Below are positions 1 through 7,733 of a stretch of 37,640 bases of DNA, one piece after another (position 1 is the stretch's first letter; each line of letters starts with the position of its first letter). The stretch lies in NCBI RefSeq assembly GCF_010501055.1, contig NZ_QVMO01000037.1:1-37640 (forward strand), written 5' to 3'. The notes under the pieces were generated by a model, which did not search any database, was not told the origin of the DNA, and worked only from the letters and a program-made list of their open reading frames with translations. Source of the stretch: Dysgonomonas sp. 521 (GTDB taxonomy: Bacteria > Bacteroidota > Bacteroidia > Bacteroidales > Dysgonomonadaceae). The position numbers were made by a program, and so were the translations under genes.

Positions 1-94
1 AAACTCATGGCTCAAAGAAGTAAACAGGCATAAAATGCAAGTATGCTACCATCCGGGAATTATTCTTTTTATCAAGAGAATCACCAATATTTGG

Positions 95-370
95 TCTACC
101 TTTCTTTGAAGCAAGACTCAACAGCAAGTATATTAACATTAGTTGAACTGGTGCTACACTGCCATGAGTTTTTTTCAAAGAAAAGATTTTTATCGTCATT
201 ATCGTTTGGTTTATTGGTAAATAATGAGCACTCTACCTTTCTTTGAAGCAAGACTCAACAGCAAGTATATTAACATTAGTTGAACTGGTGCTACACTGCC
301 ATGAGTTTTTTTCAAAGAAAAGATTTTTATCGTCATTATCGTTTGGTTTATTGGTAAATAATGAGCACTC
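95..370. repeat. Perfect 137-bp tandem duplication
   Basis: Bases 95-231 are repeated without a mismatch at 232-368, and two further bases of the next period follow. Each unit contains an inverted pair, TTTCTTTGAA near its start (101-110) and TTCAAAGAAA about 65 bases later (174-183). The ORFs across it are short and unlike any family I know. It lies downstream of the 3' end of rnpB. Perfect identity suggests a recent duplication or an assembly artefact. No function is visible. Confidence 0.9.
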
Positions 371-437
371 AAAATGACAAAGAGAGTAACAATATGATAG
401 AGATGTTATACTTTTGAGACAGTTATTTTGTAAAAAA

Positions 438-789
438 ACAGTAAGCCTGTAAGCCGGGTTCTGTACTCCCAAGAGGAGTGTTTGCCATTTATCTACGCCT
501 GTTGTCGCCAACAGGCTCTAGCGACCTACCCCCCGGCATCGGACGAGCAATCCTACATGCGCCGGTATACATGGTCTTACAACTCGCAAGTGGTACGGCT
601 CTGCATATCGCTATACAGACCGGTGAGCTCTTACCTCACCTTTTCACCCTTACCTCGTCAAAGGCGGTTATTTTCTGTTACCTTACTCTGCCCTCACGAA
701 CAGCTTCCCATTAAGAAATACGATGCTCTGTGTTGCCCGGACTTTCCTCTTTCTGCCCGAAGGCAGCCAGCGACAAACCGGCCTACTGT
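438..789 (-). ncRNA. rnpB: RNase P RNA (bacterial class A)
   Basis: This is the catalytic RNA of RNase P, which trims the 5' leader from pre-tRNAs. Read on the minus strand it carries the two family hallmarks: GAGGAAAGTCCGGGC near the 5' end (the P4 region), and ACAGAACCCGGCTTA near the 3' end. The terminal P1 helix can be closed by eye: ACAGTAGGCC (789-780) pairs with GGCTTACTGT (447-438), allowing one G-U pair. The length is about 352 nt, normal for the family. A TATATTTG -7 box at 806-799 puts the transcription start close to the 5' end given here. A T-rich run follows the 3' end (437-430 on the minus strand). The ORFs across this stretch are artefacts. Confidence 0.96.
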
Positions 790-798
790 ATTAAGCCA

Positions 799-806
799 CA
801 AATATA
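799..806 (-). promoter_or_regulatory. rnpB promoter -7 box (TATATTTG)
   Basis: An exact match to the Bacteroidota TAnnTTTG -7 element on the minus strand, about 10 bases upstream of the 5' end of rnpB. It lies between that RNA and the stop codon of the GNAT gene at 812. I see no clear -33 TTTG box. Confidence 0.75.
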
Positions 807-811
807 GTTAT

Positions 812-1627
812 TTATTTTGATGATTCTTTATTCATCACAATATGCTCCAGGTCTGATTTAAACCGGTCGTATTGTTTTTGATTTATCTTGTCAGGATAGC
901 TTAATACCAACAATTGATGGGGAGGGAACTGTGTATTGTATGCCGGATGGTAATGCGTATAAGAGTTTAATTGATAACCCAGCCTTTCATAGAAGTGGAA
1001 GCGCTTGTTCGAAATTTCATCTATCAATGGGTCTATTTCGAGAAGAACGGGCTTTTTTATTAGATCGGCAAACAATTTTAATGACGAACTGCCTACATTC
1101 TGTCCTCTCATCAGCGGGTTTACTGCAAAGTGCTCAATGTAAACGTAACTGTCAAAGTCCCAATAAGAAATAAAAGATGCCAGATTGAATTTATCGGTAA
1201 AAACTATTTTGGCTATCAGCCGGTAATGCTCATTTTCAAAAGCGTTTCTTTGTTGTTCCCCGCTCCTTTGCTCATGTAATGGGAAAGAGCCTTTATAAAT
1301 TTCGTGAATAGGTCTGTACCAGCCTTCGTCTATCCCGGTTACTTTACGAAAAGAATTAGCGATGAGGAGTTTTATCAGTTCCATACCTTTAGGCAATGCC
1401 TCTTCGGCAAATAATTCAATTTCACATCCGTAGATAGAATCAACGCTTAACCTGAAATCAAAGCCGGCATATCTTATTTTCCAAATATCAGCTTCGGGAG
1501 CCATTATATAATCAAGCACAGAGATTGAACCTGTTATTCGAAATACAGCTTCTGCGTCTTCCTTTGTGTAATTATCCCATTGAGGAATAGAGTTAGTCCA
1601 GTAATCACGTACTTTTATAAAATTCAT
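812..1627 (-). CDS. GNAT acetyltransferase with N-terminal extension
   Basis: A protein of 271 residues. The C-terminal part, about residues 102-265, looks like a Gcn5-related N-acetyltransferase. It has an EHFAVNP strand followed by the acetyl-CoA pyrophosphate loop R174-G-Q-N-V-G179 and a late FYERLGY motif. The acceptor substrate cannot be told. Bacteroidota GNATs of this type usually begin near the stretch WYRPIHEIYKGSFP, so residues 1-95 are extra. They include AEAVFRITGS and a hydrophobic FDFRLSVDSIYGCEIELFAE strand that I cannot assign. The start codon overlaps the ndh stop as ATGA (1624-1627), which argues that the long start is real and that translation is coupled to ndh. Coupling to NDH-2 does not by itself suggest a function. 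Confidence 0.82.
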   Translation of the reverse strand: MNFIKVRDYWTNSIPQWDNYTKEDAEAVFRITGSISVLDYIMAPEADIWKIRYAGFDFRLSVDSIYGCEIELFAEEALPKGMELIKLLIANSFRKVTGIDEGWYRPIHEIYKGSFPLHEQRSGEQQRNAFENEHYRLIAKIVFTDKFNLASFISYWDFDSYVYIEHFAVNPLMRGQNVGSSSLKLFADLIKKPVLLEIDPLIDEISNKRFHFYERLGYQLNSYTHYHPAYNTQFPPHQLLVLSYPDKINQKQYDRFKSDLEHIVMNKESSK

Positions 1628-2922
1628 TCTTCCTTATACATCTTGTTGAACTTCGGGCGGATAAAGAGACGCAAAGATACGTCATAATTGAGGTAACTCC
1701 ATACCCAATCAATAAATACGGAAACCTTGTTCCGCATACCCACAATGGACAGGATATGTACCCATAACCATAACCACCATGCAAACCATCCGCCAAAGCG
1801 GAATTTCCCTAAATCCGCTACTGCCGCGTTTCGCCCGATAGTAGCCAATGAACCTTTATCTATATATACAAACTTTTCCCAGTCCGTACTATCTGTGGTA
1901 TTATTCAGATTCTTTGCCAGACGTTTTGCCATCTGTAGAGCAACCTGTGCCACCTGCGGATGTCCTTTAGGGCTATTTTCTGAGATAAGCAAGGCCGTGT
2001 CCCCAATAGCAAATATATCATCATATCCCTGCACCTGATTATACTCGTTTACAGAGAGGCGTCCCCTGTTATAGGCAGTCTCATCCAATCCTTTCAGGCT
2101 GTTAGGCTTTACCCCGGCAACCCAAAGTACATTTCGGGTACGGAGTCGGGTTCCGTCGCTTATATCAACATACGGCTTCTCGAAAGACTTCACCGAAATA
2201 TCCTGATGTATAATGACCCCTCTCTTCTTCAAGGTGTTTGCGGCATTCTCGGAAGCCTTCTCCGACATGGCAAAAAGAAGCCTCGGCGAAGCATCTACCA
2301 GATGTATTTCCATTTTTGAGAAATCTATCTCGGGATAATCTTTTGGAAGAATGGACTTTTTCATATCGGCTAAGGCTCCGGCTAACTCTACTCCTGTAGC
2401 ACCGCCACCTACTATGACAAAGGAGAGTATTTCTTTCAACTCGTCATCATCTTTCGCGTTCAAAGCCTCTTCAAAGCTGAGTAAAATACGGTTTCTCAAC
2501 AGAAGGGATTCGGACACGGATTTCAGGGCGAAAGTGCTTTCTTTCAGGCTGTCGTTACCAAAGTAGTTGGTGTCACAGCCCGTAGAAATTACCAAATAAT
2601 CATAAGTAATATCGCCTATATTAGTCTTTACCTGTTTATTCTGAGGTTCTACACATTGGGCTTCACACATACGAAAATGAATATTCTTATCCTTCTGGAA
2701 ATTCTTCCTGTGTGGATAAGATATAGAGCTTGGTTCCAGCCCTCCGGTAGCTACCTGATAAAACAGAGGTTGAAACTGGTAATAGTTGTTCTTATCGATC
2801 AATACCACCTGAAAATGGTTCTTATTAATCTTCTTCGCCAGTTCCAGACCGGCAAATCCACCACCTATTATTACCAGTCTTTTCTTCGTTCCCGCATCAG
2901 GTATATTCGCTATTCCACTCAT
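1624..2922 (-). CDS. ndh: Type II NADH:quinone oxidoreductase (NDH-2)
   Basis: A single-subunit, non-proton-pumping flavoenzyme of 432 residues that passes electrons from NADH to menaquinone at the inner face of the cytoplasmic membrane. It has two dinucleotide-binding folds: FAD at G20-G-G-F-A-G25, and NADH at GGGATGVELAG (172-182). A third FAD motif, DDIFAIGD, follows. Near the C-terminus a Trp-rich hydrophobic segment (FAWWLWLWVHILSIVG) fits the membrane anchor seen in this family. Length and motif order are normal. It follows dedA on the same strand, but a strong intrinsic terminator lies only about 19 bases before its start codon (see findings). Its stop overlaps the GNAT start. The symbol is by family; the quinone is inferred from the phylum. 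Confidence 0.93.
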   Translation of the reverse strand: MSGIANIPDAGTKKRLVIIGGGFAGLELAKKINKNHFQVVLIDKNNYYQFQPLFYQVATGGLEPSSISYPHRKNFQKDKNIHFRMCEAQCVEPQNKQVKTNIGDITYDYLVISTGCDTNYFGNDSLKESTFALKSVSESLLLRNRILLSFEEALNAKDDDELKEILSFVIVGGGATGVELAGALADMKKSILPKDYPEIDFSKMEIHLVDASPRLLFAMSEKASENAANTLKKRGVIIHQDISVKSFEKPYVDISDGTRLRTRNVLWVAGVKPNSLKGLDETAYNRGRLSVNEYNQVQGYDDIFAIGDTALLISENSPKGHPQVAQVALQMAKRLAKNLNNTTDSTDWEKFVYIDKGSLATIGRNAAVADLGKFRFGGWFAWWLWLWVHILSIVGMRNKVSVFIDWVWSYLNYDVSLRLFIRPKFNKMYKEE

Positions 2923-2940
2923 AATATCATCTGTTTTTAT

Positions 2941-2994
2941 TAAAATAAAAAACCACTCTCACTATTAAGGTTGCCGCCCGGTAGTGTTAGTGGT
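2941..2994 (-). terminator. Intrinsic terminator between dedA and ndh
   Basis: Read on the minus strand, ACCACTaacACTA (2994-2982) pairs with TAGTgagAGTGGT (2964-2952), giving 11 pairs around a two-base internal mismatch. The run TTTTTTATTTT follows. It would end dedA transcripts, yet its T tract stops only 18 bases before the ndh ATG. Confidence 0.8.
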
Positions 2995-3024
2995 AAAAGA
3001 GTTAAGATATAAATATCTGTATTT

Positions 3025-3711
3025 TTAGTTCTCCGCTTTCGCTTTGGTTTCTTTCCATGATTCCCATTTCGCTTTGGCGACTTCGTATATGCCAGGAAGT
3101 ATAGAGACAATGACGATGATAATCACTACTTTATCCAGGTTCTTCTCAACCCATGCATTGCTGCCGATAATAGCGCCTAAAGCACAGAATATACTAACCC
3201 AAGCTATACCTCCAATAACATTGTATGAGAAGAAATGTTTATAACTCATTTTTCCCATTCCGGCAACGAATGGAGCGAATGTGCGTACAATAGGGACAAA
3301 ACGTGCCAAGATAATGGTCTTCCCTCCATGCTTCTCGTAAAACTTATTCGTCTTCTCCAGATATTCCTGTTTGAATATCTTTGATTTGGGATTACTAAAC
3401 AATTTCTTTCCGAAGAAACGGCCGATCGTATAATTTGTGGCATCGCCTATTATCGCCGCAACGATCAATATACCCACGAGGAGATAAATGTGTAGTGGAT
3501 TGTCGGGGCGGACAGCGATGGCGCCGGCCAAAAACAAGAGGGAATCGCCCGGTAAAAAAGGTGTTACGACCAATCCTGTTTCACAAAAAATAATCAAGAA
3601 CAGAATAGCGTATACCCATACGCCATAATCCGTTACCAGCATGTCTAATGTACCGCCTGTATCTCTTAACAGGTTGAGAAAGAAGGTCCAAACCTCATGT
3701 AAAAATTCCAT
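3025..3711 (-). CDS. DedA family integral membrane protein
   Basis: A polytopic inner-membrane protein of 228 residues in the DedA/VTT (SNARE-associated) family. Members are linked to membrane homeostasis and to flipping of polyprenyl-phosphate or phospholipid carriers. Seen here are an N-terminal hydrophobic segment (VYAILFLIIFCETGLV), a reentrant-loop motif with acidic E and FLPGDSLLF, the conserved ARFVPIVRTFAPFVAGMGKM stretch with its key arginines, and C-terminal hydrophobic helices ending in a Lys-rich tail. The length is typical. It lies between a DJ-1 gene and ndh on the minus strand. The transported lipid cannot be told. Confidence 0.92.
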   Translation of the reverse strand: MEFLHEVWTFFLNLLRDTGGTLDMLVTDYGVWVYAILFLIIFCETGLVVTPFLPGDSLLFLAGAIAVRPDNPLHIYLLVGILIVAAIIGDATNYTIGRFFGKKLFSNPKSKIFKQEYLEKTNKFYEKHGGKTIILARFVPIVRTFAPFVAGMGKMSYKHFFSYNVIGGIAWVSIFCALGAIIGSNAWVEKNLDKVVIIIVIVSILPGIYEVAKAKWESWKETKAKAEN

Positions 3712-3787
3712 TTTTTTGAGTTGTGTTACTTAATATAAATAATATTAGAAATGATGAGATTCACACCCCATCATTCCTGATTATGTT

Positions 3788-4330
3788 TTACTTAACCAAT
3801 AATCCTGCTGCTACTTCGTCCCTCTTTGCTTTACCTGCCAGTTGTTCTACCAGGCTGAGGGCGAAATCGATAGTGAGTCCCGGGCCGCGTCCTGTTGTAA
3901 TGTTGCCATCCACAACCACAGCTTTATCCGTTTGCAGGGTAGCACCTTTCAGGTATTGCTCAAATCCGGGATAACATGTCGCGTTTTTCCCATCCAGCAA
4001 GCCTAAGCCTCCAAGTACCATAGGGGAAGCACAGATAGCCGCTACTTTTTCTCCTTTGTTGGCAAAGGCCAGTACTTCTTTCTTCATAGCCTCGTGCTCG
4101 TTAAACTTGGTAGTTCCTCCCGGTAAAACCAACATTTCGGCTTTAGAAAAATCCACTTCGTCAAACATAAGGTCGGCAACAACAGGTACTCCATGACTGG
4201 CTACCACTTGTTTATTATCTGTCAATGATACGGTTTTCACATCTAATCCGCCACGACGAAGAACGTCTACTGTACCCAGAGCCTCAATCTCTTCAAATCC
4301 GGTTGTAAGAAATAAAAATATCGTTTTCAT
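3788..4330 (-). CDS. DJ-1/PfpI family protein (DJ-1 type)
   Basis: A 180-residue cytosolic protein of the DJ-1 subgroup (DJ-1/ThiJ/YajL). Family members act as glyoxalase III-type or deglycase-like enzymes, or as redox-sensitive chaperones. The nucleophile is Cys100 in the nucleophile-elbow context VAAICASP. The partner acid is Glu16 in GFEEIEA, matching human DJ-1 Glu18. Length and the VLPGG and TGRGPG motifs are normal. It sits downstream of tonB, separated by 89 bases and a small hairpin, and upstream of dedA. The exact activity is not readable from sequence. Confidence 0.92.
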   Translation of the reverse strand: MKTIFLFLTTGFEEIEALGTVDVLRRGGLDVKTVSLTDNKQVVASHGVPVVADLMFDEVDFSKAEMLVLPGGTTKFNEHEAMKKEVLAFANKGEKVAAICASPMVLGGLGLLDGKNATCYPGFEQYLKGATLQTDKAVVVDGNITTGRGPGLTIDFALSLVEQLAGKAKRDEVAAGLLVK

Positions 4331-4397
4331 ATAAGTTATAATTAAAGTTTAATAATGCCTTTTGGTTTCTTAACCTCCGATTGTTTTTTACTTACAA

Positions 4398-4421
4398 AAT
4401 AACAAAAAGGTCTGCGACCTT
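4398..4421 (-). terminator. Small terminator at the end of tonB
   Basis: On the minus strand AAGGTC-gca-GACCTT is followed by TTTGTTATTTTG. The first arm begins inside the tonB stop codon. The six-pair stem is short, so termination may be partial and allow transcription into the DJ-1 gene. Confidence 0.5.
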
Positions 4422-5283
4422 AATTCAGATTAAATTTATATGTGATTCTTCCTTTTTGATTCGTTACGGACGACACGGCATTGAACTTAGTACGCTTAGC
4501 TGCCCTGATGGCTTCGTTCCGCAGGTTCGTATTCGGTGTGTTTGTACCTTTGCCAATTGTAGCTTCTACAACATCGCCTTTGGCACTTACCAGTATATCG
4601 ACCACCACAGTGCCATAATCATCCACCGAGTAATTAGGTTTGACCAGTCCGCCGCTGCCAAGGCTACGCCCTCCCAGGTCGAACGAACCCCAGCCACCTA
4701 CTCCGGAAGTTTTTCCATAACTGGCGTTTCCCGTAGGAACACCCTGAGTACCCGTCCCTTCTGTATTGCCACGGCTACCACTGCCTGTTCCGTTGCCGAA
4801 AAGTCCGGCCATCTGATTGTTTATCTGGCCTTTTTTAGTGGCTTCCTGCTGTGCTACACGTTCAGCCTCAGCTTTTTTTCGCTTTTCTTCGGCCTCTTGC
4901 TGTTTTTTTGCTTCAGCCTTCTTCTTCGCTTCTTTTATAGCTACGGTTTCCTCCATATCTTGAGTAACCGGAACTTTTTCTGTATTCGAAACGGCTGGTT
5001 TCGAAGCTTTAGTTGTGTTTTCTACCATCGGGATGGGTTCTTCCACCACATTGGGCGAACTGGCCTCGCTAGCCCCCACATCGCCATTGCCCCGTCCGAA
5101 TGCTTCGTCATCGCCGAACGCGTCGGGTACATTGCCAAACATAACGGGCACGCCACCCAGATCTTCCGCATGCCTTGCCATCGGTGTCAGGTCAAGGGTA
5201 TAGAAGATCAGAGCCAAGATAATCAACAGGTGGAACCCGATAGTCGCACCTATACTTATTAGTCTATCCTTTTGCGCATCCAT
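4420..5283 (-). CDS. tonB: TonB/TolA-like energy transducer
   Basis: A 287-residue periplasm-spanning protein that would pass proton-motive energy from an ExbB-ExbD motor to outer-membrane receptors. It has an N-terminal membrane helix at about 10-28 (GATIGFHLLIILALIFYTL), an acidic linker, and a long Lys/Glu/Ala-rich charged segment (about 118-150) of TolA type. A Gly/Ser-rich stretch follows. The C-terminal TonB-like domain (about 205-287) includes the VVVDILVSAKGDVVEATI strand and the final FNAVSSVTNQKGRITYKFNLN. It starts 9 bases after pdxJ ends. No exbB or exbD lies next to it in this window, which is unusual. It could instead work as a TolA-like envelope protein. Confidence 0.85.
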   Translation of the reverse strand: MDAQKDRLISIGATIGFHLLIILALIFYTLDLTPMARHAEDLGGVPVMFGNVPDAFGDDEAFGRGNGDVGASEASSPNVVEEPIPMVENTTKASKPAVSNTEKVPVTQDMEETVAIKEAKKKAEAKKQQEAEEKRKKAEAERVAQQEATKKGQINNQMAGLFGNGTGSGSRGNTEGTGTQGVPTGNASYGKTSGVGGWGSFDLGGRSLGSGGLVKPNYSVDDYGTVVVDILVSAKGDVVEATIGKGTNTPNTNLRNEAIRAAKRTKFNAVSSVTNQKGRITYKFNLN

Positions 5284-5292
5284 TTATTATAA

Positions 5293-6033
5293 TCAGTCTA
5301 ATTCAGTTTTTTCTTTCAGGCAATTCTTGTATGCTTTTATCGTATTCTCCAGACCTAAATAGAGGGCATCGCTTATTAAGGCATGGCCTATCGAAACTTC
5401 ATCGATCCAAGGGATATTGACATACAGGTAATTCAGGTTTTCCAGATTAAGGTCATGCCCTGCATTTACACCCAAGCCTAATTTTTTGGCAAGCTTGGCG
5501 GCTTCCACAAAAGGGGCTATCGCCACTTCTTTATTCTTATCATACATAGCGGCATAAGGCTCTGTATATAGTTCGATCCTATCGGCACCTGTCTTTGCGG
5601 CAAACTCTATTATCTTCGGTTCGGTACCTACAAAAATAGAAGTGCGCACACCTGCTGCCCTGAACGTATCTACCAAGTCTGATAAGAATTGCTGGTTCTC
5701 TACCGTATCCCATCCGGCATTGGAGGTAATCGCGTCCGGTTTGTCAGGGACAAGCGTTACTTGTGTCGGACGTATAGTTGTTACCAGGTCTATAAACTTC
5801 TGCGACGGATACCCTTCTATATTAAATTCGGTCTTGATCTTTGCTTTCAGATCATATACATCTTTAAAGCGGATATGCCTTTCGTCAGGGCGGGGATGAA
5901 CAGTGATGCCCTGCGCACCAAACCGTTCACAGTCAATCGCCACTTTTACAACATCAGGTACATTCCCTCCGCGCGCATTCCGCAATGTAGCTACCTTATT
6001 AATATTTACACTTAACTTTGTCATATCAAACAA
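5293..6033 (-). CDS. pdxJ: Pyridoxine 5'-phosphate synthase PdxJ
   Basis: This TIM-barrel enzyme condenses 1-deoxyxylulose 5-phosphate with 3-amino-2-oxopropyl phosphate to give pyridoxine 5'-phosphate, the last ring-forming step of DXP-dependent vitamin B6 synthesis. The 246 residues match the family length. Recognisable segments are [18 protein letters not shown] at the N-terminus, [12 protein letters not shown] (active-site His/Arg), [11 protein letters not shown] and the C-terminal [17 protein letters not shown]. It is divergent from nadK across about 270 bases and followed at once by tonB, so the two are probably cotranscribed. Several PLP-dependent enzymes, including the lyase at 14112, would depend on this pathway. 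Confidence 0.96.
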   Translation of the reverse strand: MFDMTKLSVNINKVATLRNARGGNVPDVVKVAIDCERFGAQGITVHPRPDERHIRFKDVYDLKAKIKTEFNIEGYPSQKFIDLVTTIRPTQVTLVPDKPDAITSNAGWDTVENQQFLSDLVDTFRAAGVRTSIFVGTEPKIIEFAAKTGADRIELYTEPYAAMYDKNKEVAIAPFVEAAKLAKKLGLGVNAGHDLNLENLNYLYVNIPWIDEVSIGHALISDALYLGLENTIKAYKNCLKEKTELD

Positions 6034-6219
6034 TTAAAAATATTCATCCAATGTGAATTGCTTAAAAACAGTGTGAAAAGTTAAAACTTTTTAGCAACTT
6101 TGTGGAACGATATCAGCCTACAAATGTAATATGATTTGATGAAAAAGCGGGTATCAGTTCCATTTTATTAACAGCTTGACGGGTTATTTGTTTTATGCCC
6201 TTCAGCTAGATACGGGTAA

Positions 6220-6285
6220 ACAAGATACGAGATACAAGTTTATAAATCAATTTGCCTGCTTGTTAACTTGTGTGTCGTATCTTGT
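6220..6285. repeat. 21-bp inverted repeat upstream of nadK
   Basis: ACAAGATACGAGATACAAGTT (6220-6240) is matched by its reverse complement with two mismatches at 6265-6285, around a 24-base loop. It lies in the 267-base divergent region between pdxJ and nadK, 15 bases before the nadK start. Similar GATACAAG-type palindromes occur between genes in this phylum, so it may be a dispersed repeat rather than a dedicated regulator. Confidence 0.75.
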
Positions 6286-6300
6286 CAACTTTGAAAAAAT

Positions 6301-7170
6301 ATGAAAATAGCGATATTCGGCAGTAAGCATCAAAAGAAGGAACAGGTGGAGATGTTATTCAATATCTTAAAGGATAATAAGGTGGAGATACTTATCCAGG
6401 AAAAGTTCTGTAATTATCTCAAAGAATGCTTTCATCTGCAATACGATACTGCAGCAATAATAAGGAACGATGAATTTGATGCGGACTTAGTTGTTACAAT
6501 CGGCGGAGACGGCACATTTCTGCGCGCGGCTTCCGTAATAGGCAAAAAGAATATCCCGATTCTGGGGATAAACGCAGGCCGTCTGGGTTTCTTGGCCGAT
6601 GTGGGGGAGGAAGACCTGGAGGATACTTTCGAGGATGTGTTTTCGGGCAATTACCGTGTGGAACATCGCAGCCGATTGCAATTGTCAACCGAAAACAAAA
6701 TCTATCACGGGTTCAACTATGCCTTGAATGAAATAGCTGTAATGAAACAGGATACGGCATCCATGATTACTGTACATGCCCACATCAACGACGAATATCT
6801 GACATCGTATGAGGCCGATGGTATAATCATAGCTACTCCCACAGGCTCTACGGCATATTCGTTGAGTGTAGGCGGCCCGATAATAGCGCCCGCTTCCCAA
6901 AGTTTTGTTATTTCGGCTATCGCTCCCCATACACTGGGCAACAGGCCTCTTGTGATAACGGATGACAGCATAATAACTCTGGATGTGGAAAGCCGGAACA
7001 ATAATTTCCTTATTTCGCTGGACGGCCGGTCTAATGTATTCAGAACAGGGTCGAAACTGACAATCAGAAAAGCCGATTTCACTCTACAGGTAGTGAAACG
7101 CAAAGAGAATACTTTCTATAACACGCTGCGTAACAAACTGAAGTGGGGATTAGACCCACGGCAGAGCTGA
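6301..7170 (+). CDS. nadK: NAD kinase
   Basis: It phosphorylates NAD to NADP using ATP or polyphosphate in the cytosol. The 289-residue protein carries GGDGTFLRAA (catalytic GGDG at 68-71), NAGRLGFLAD (91-100), the NE/D loop region ALNEIAV, and the NAD-site glycine-rich stretch TPTGSTAYSLSVGGPI. Length and motif order are normal. It is divergent from pdxJ. Its stop lies two bases from the stop of the convergent lipoprotein gene, so no terminator space separates them. Confidence 0.96.
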   Translation: MKIAIFGSKHQKKEQVEMLFNILKDNKVEILIQEKFCNYLKECFHLQYDTAAIIRNDEFDADLVVTIGGDGTFLRAASVIGKKNIPILGINAGRLGFLADVGEEDLEDTFEDVFSGNYRVEHRSRLQLSTENKIYHGFNYALNEIAVMKQDTASMITVHAHINDEYLTSYEADGIIIATPTGSTAYSLSVGGPIIAPASQSFVISAIAPHTLGNRPLVITDDSIITLDVESRNNNFLISLDGRSNVFRTGSKLTIRKADFTLQVVKRKENTFYNTLRNKLKWGLDPRQS

Positions 7171-7172
7171 AA

Positions 7173-7733
7173 TTATTTATCTGCTGTGTCGGTGGTTGTT
7201 TGGATATTAAATTGCTCTATCTGGTTATCTTTATCCAGAATGCAGTCAAAAGTGTATATATCATGTGAGGCGATGGAGTCTTTCTGCATGATTCTTCCAT
7301 CGAACTGTATCCTTACACTATCTTCTGCAAGCCCTACGCGATTTATATGAATGTGTACCGAATCTTTGCAGAGGGGCAGGTTCTCGAAAATCCATTCTTC
7401 CGATAGTTTTTTCGCATTCAGAGAAGAGAATCTGTTGGCAGATTTCCAAAGTTCGTCTTTATAGGAATAGTAGAGTTCGCGTACCGGAGTGCTGAATACT
7501 TCATGATCGACAAAACCCCAGTATACTTTATCTTCGGTTTCATAGAATATCTGGAACCTCGGGGGCAGCTTCGACAGCGGAGCTTGCCAGTTTGCAGTAA
7601 ACTGTTCCCTGACAAGGTCTGTGCTAGGCCTTTCTGTAGCCTTGTCGAGGTGCTTGCCTTTGCGCAAACTGTTTTCTGACATGCTACAGGACGATAGAAC
7701 CAGTATAAAAAGAAGCAATATGAAGTATCTCAT
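7173..7733 (-). CDS. Small lipoprotein of unknown function
   Basis: A 186-residue protein I do not recognise. The N-terminus MRYFILLLFILVLSSCSM is a lipoprotein signal with lipobox LSSC, giving lipid-modified Cys16. The mature part is soluble and mixed in charge, with no motif I can name. Segments such as FYETEDKVYWGFVDHEVF and FDGRIMQKDSI suggest a beta-rich fold. The start codon overlaps the acyltransferase stop as ATGA (7730-7733), so the two are translationally coupled and probably work together at the envelope. Confidence 0.85.
   Translation of the reverse strand: MRYFILLLFILVLSSCSMSENSLRKGKHLDKATERPSTDLVREQFTANWQAPLSKLPPRFQIFYETEDKVYWGFVDHEVFSTPVRELYYSYKDELWKSANRFSSLNAKKLSEEWIFENLPLCKDSVHIHINRVGLAEDSVRIQFDGRIMQKDSIASHDIYTFDCILDKDNQIEQFNIQTTTDTADK

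Noticed and set aside
95..370. CRISPR array
   Set aside because: There are only two 137-bp units with no unique spacers, and no cas genes are present.
233..511. 92-codon minus-strand ORF across the tandem repeat and rnpB
   Set aside because: It runs through the repeat and the 3' end of rnpB and has no recognisable protein features.
478..820. Two overlapping plus-strand ORFs of 78 and 112 codons
   Set aside because: They lie on the opposite strand of the RNase P RNA, whose conserved motifs and P1 helix explain the sequence.
4381..5262. 293-codon plus-strand ORF antisense to tonB
   Set aside because: It is long because of the biased composition of the Lys/Glu-rich and Gly-rich tonB segments. 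Its product has long runs of Phe, Leu and Ser unlike a real protein.
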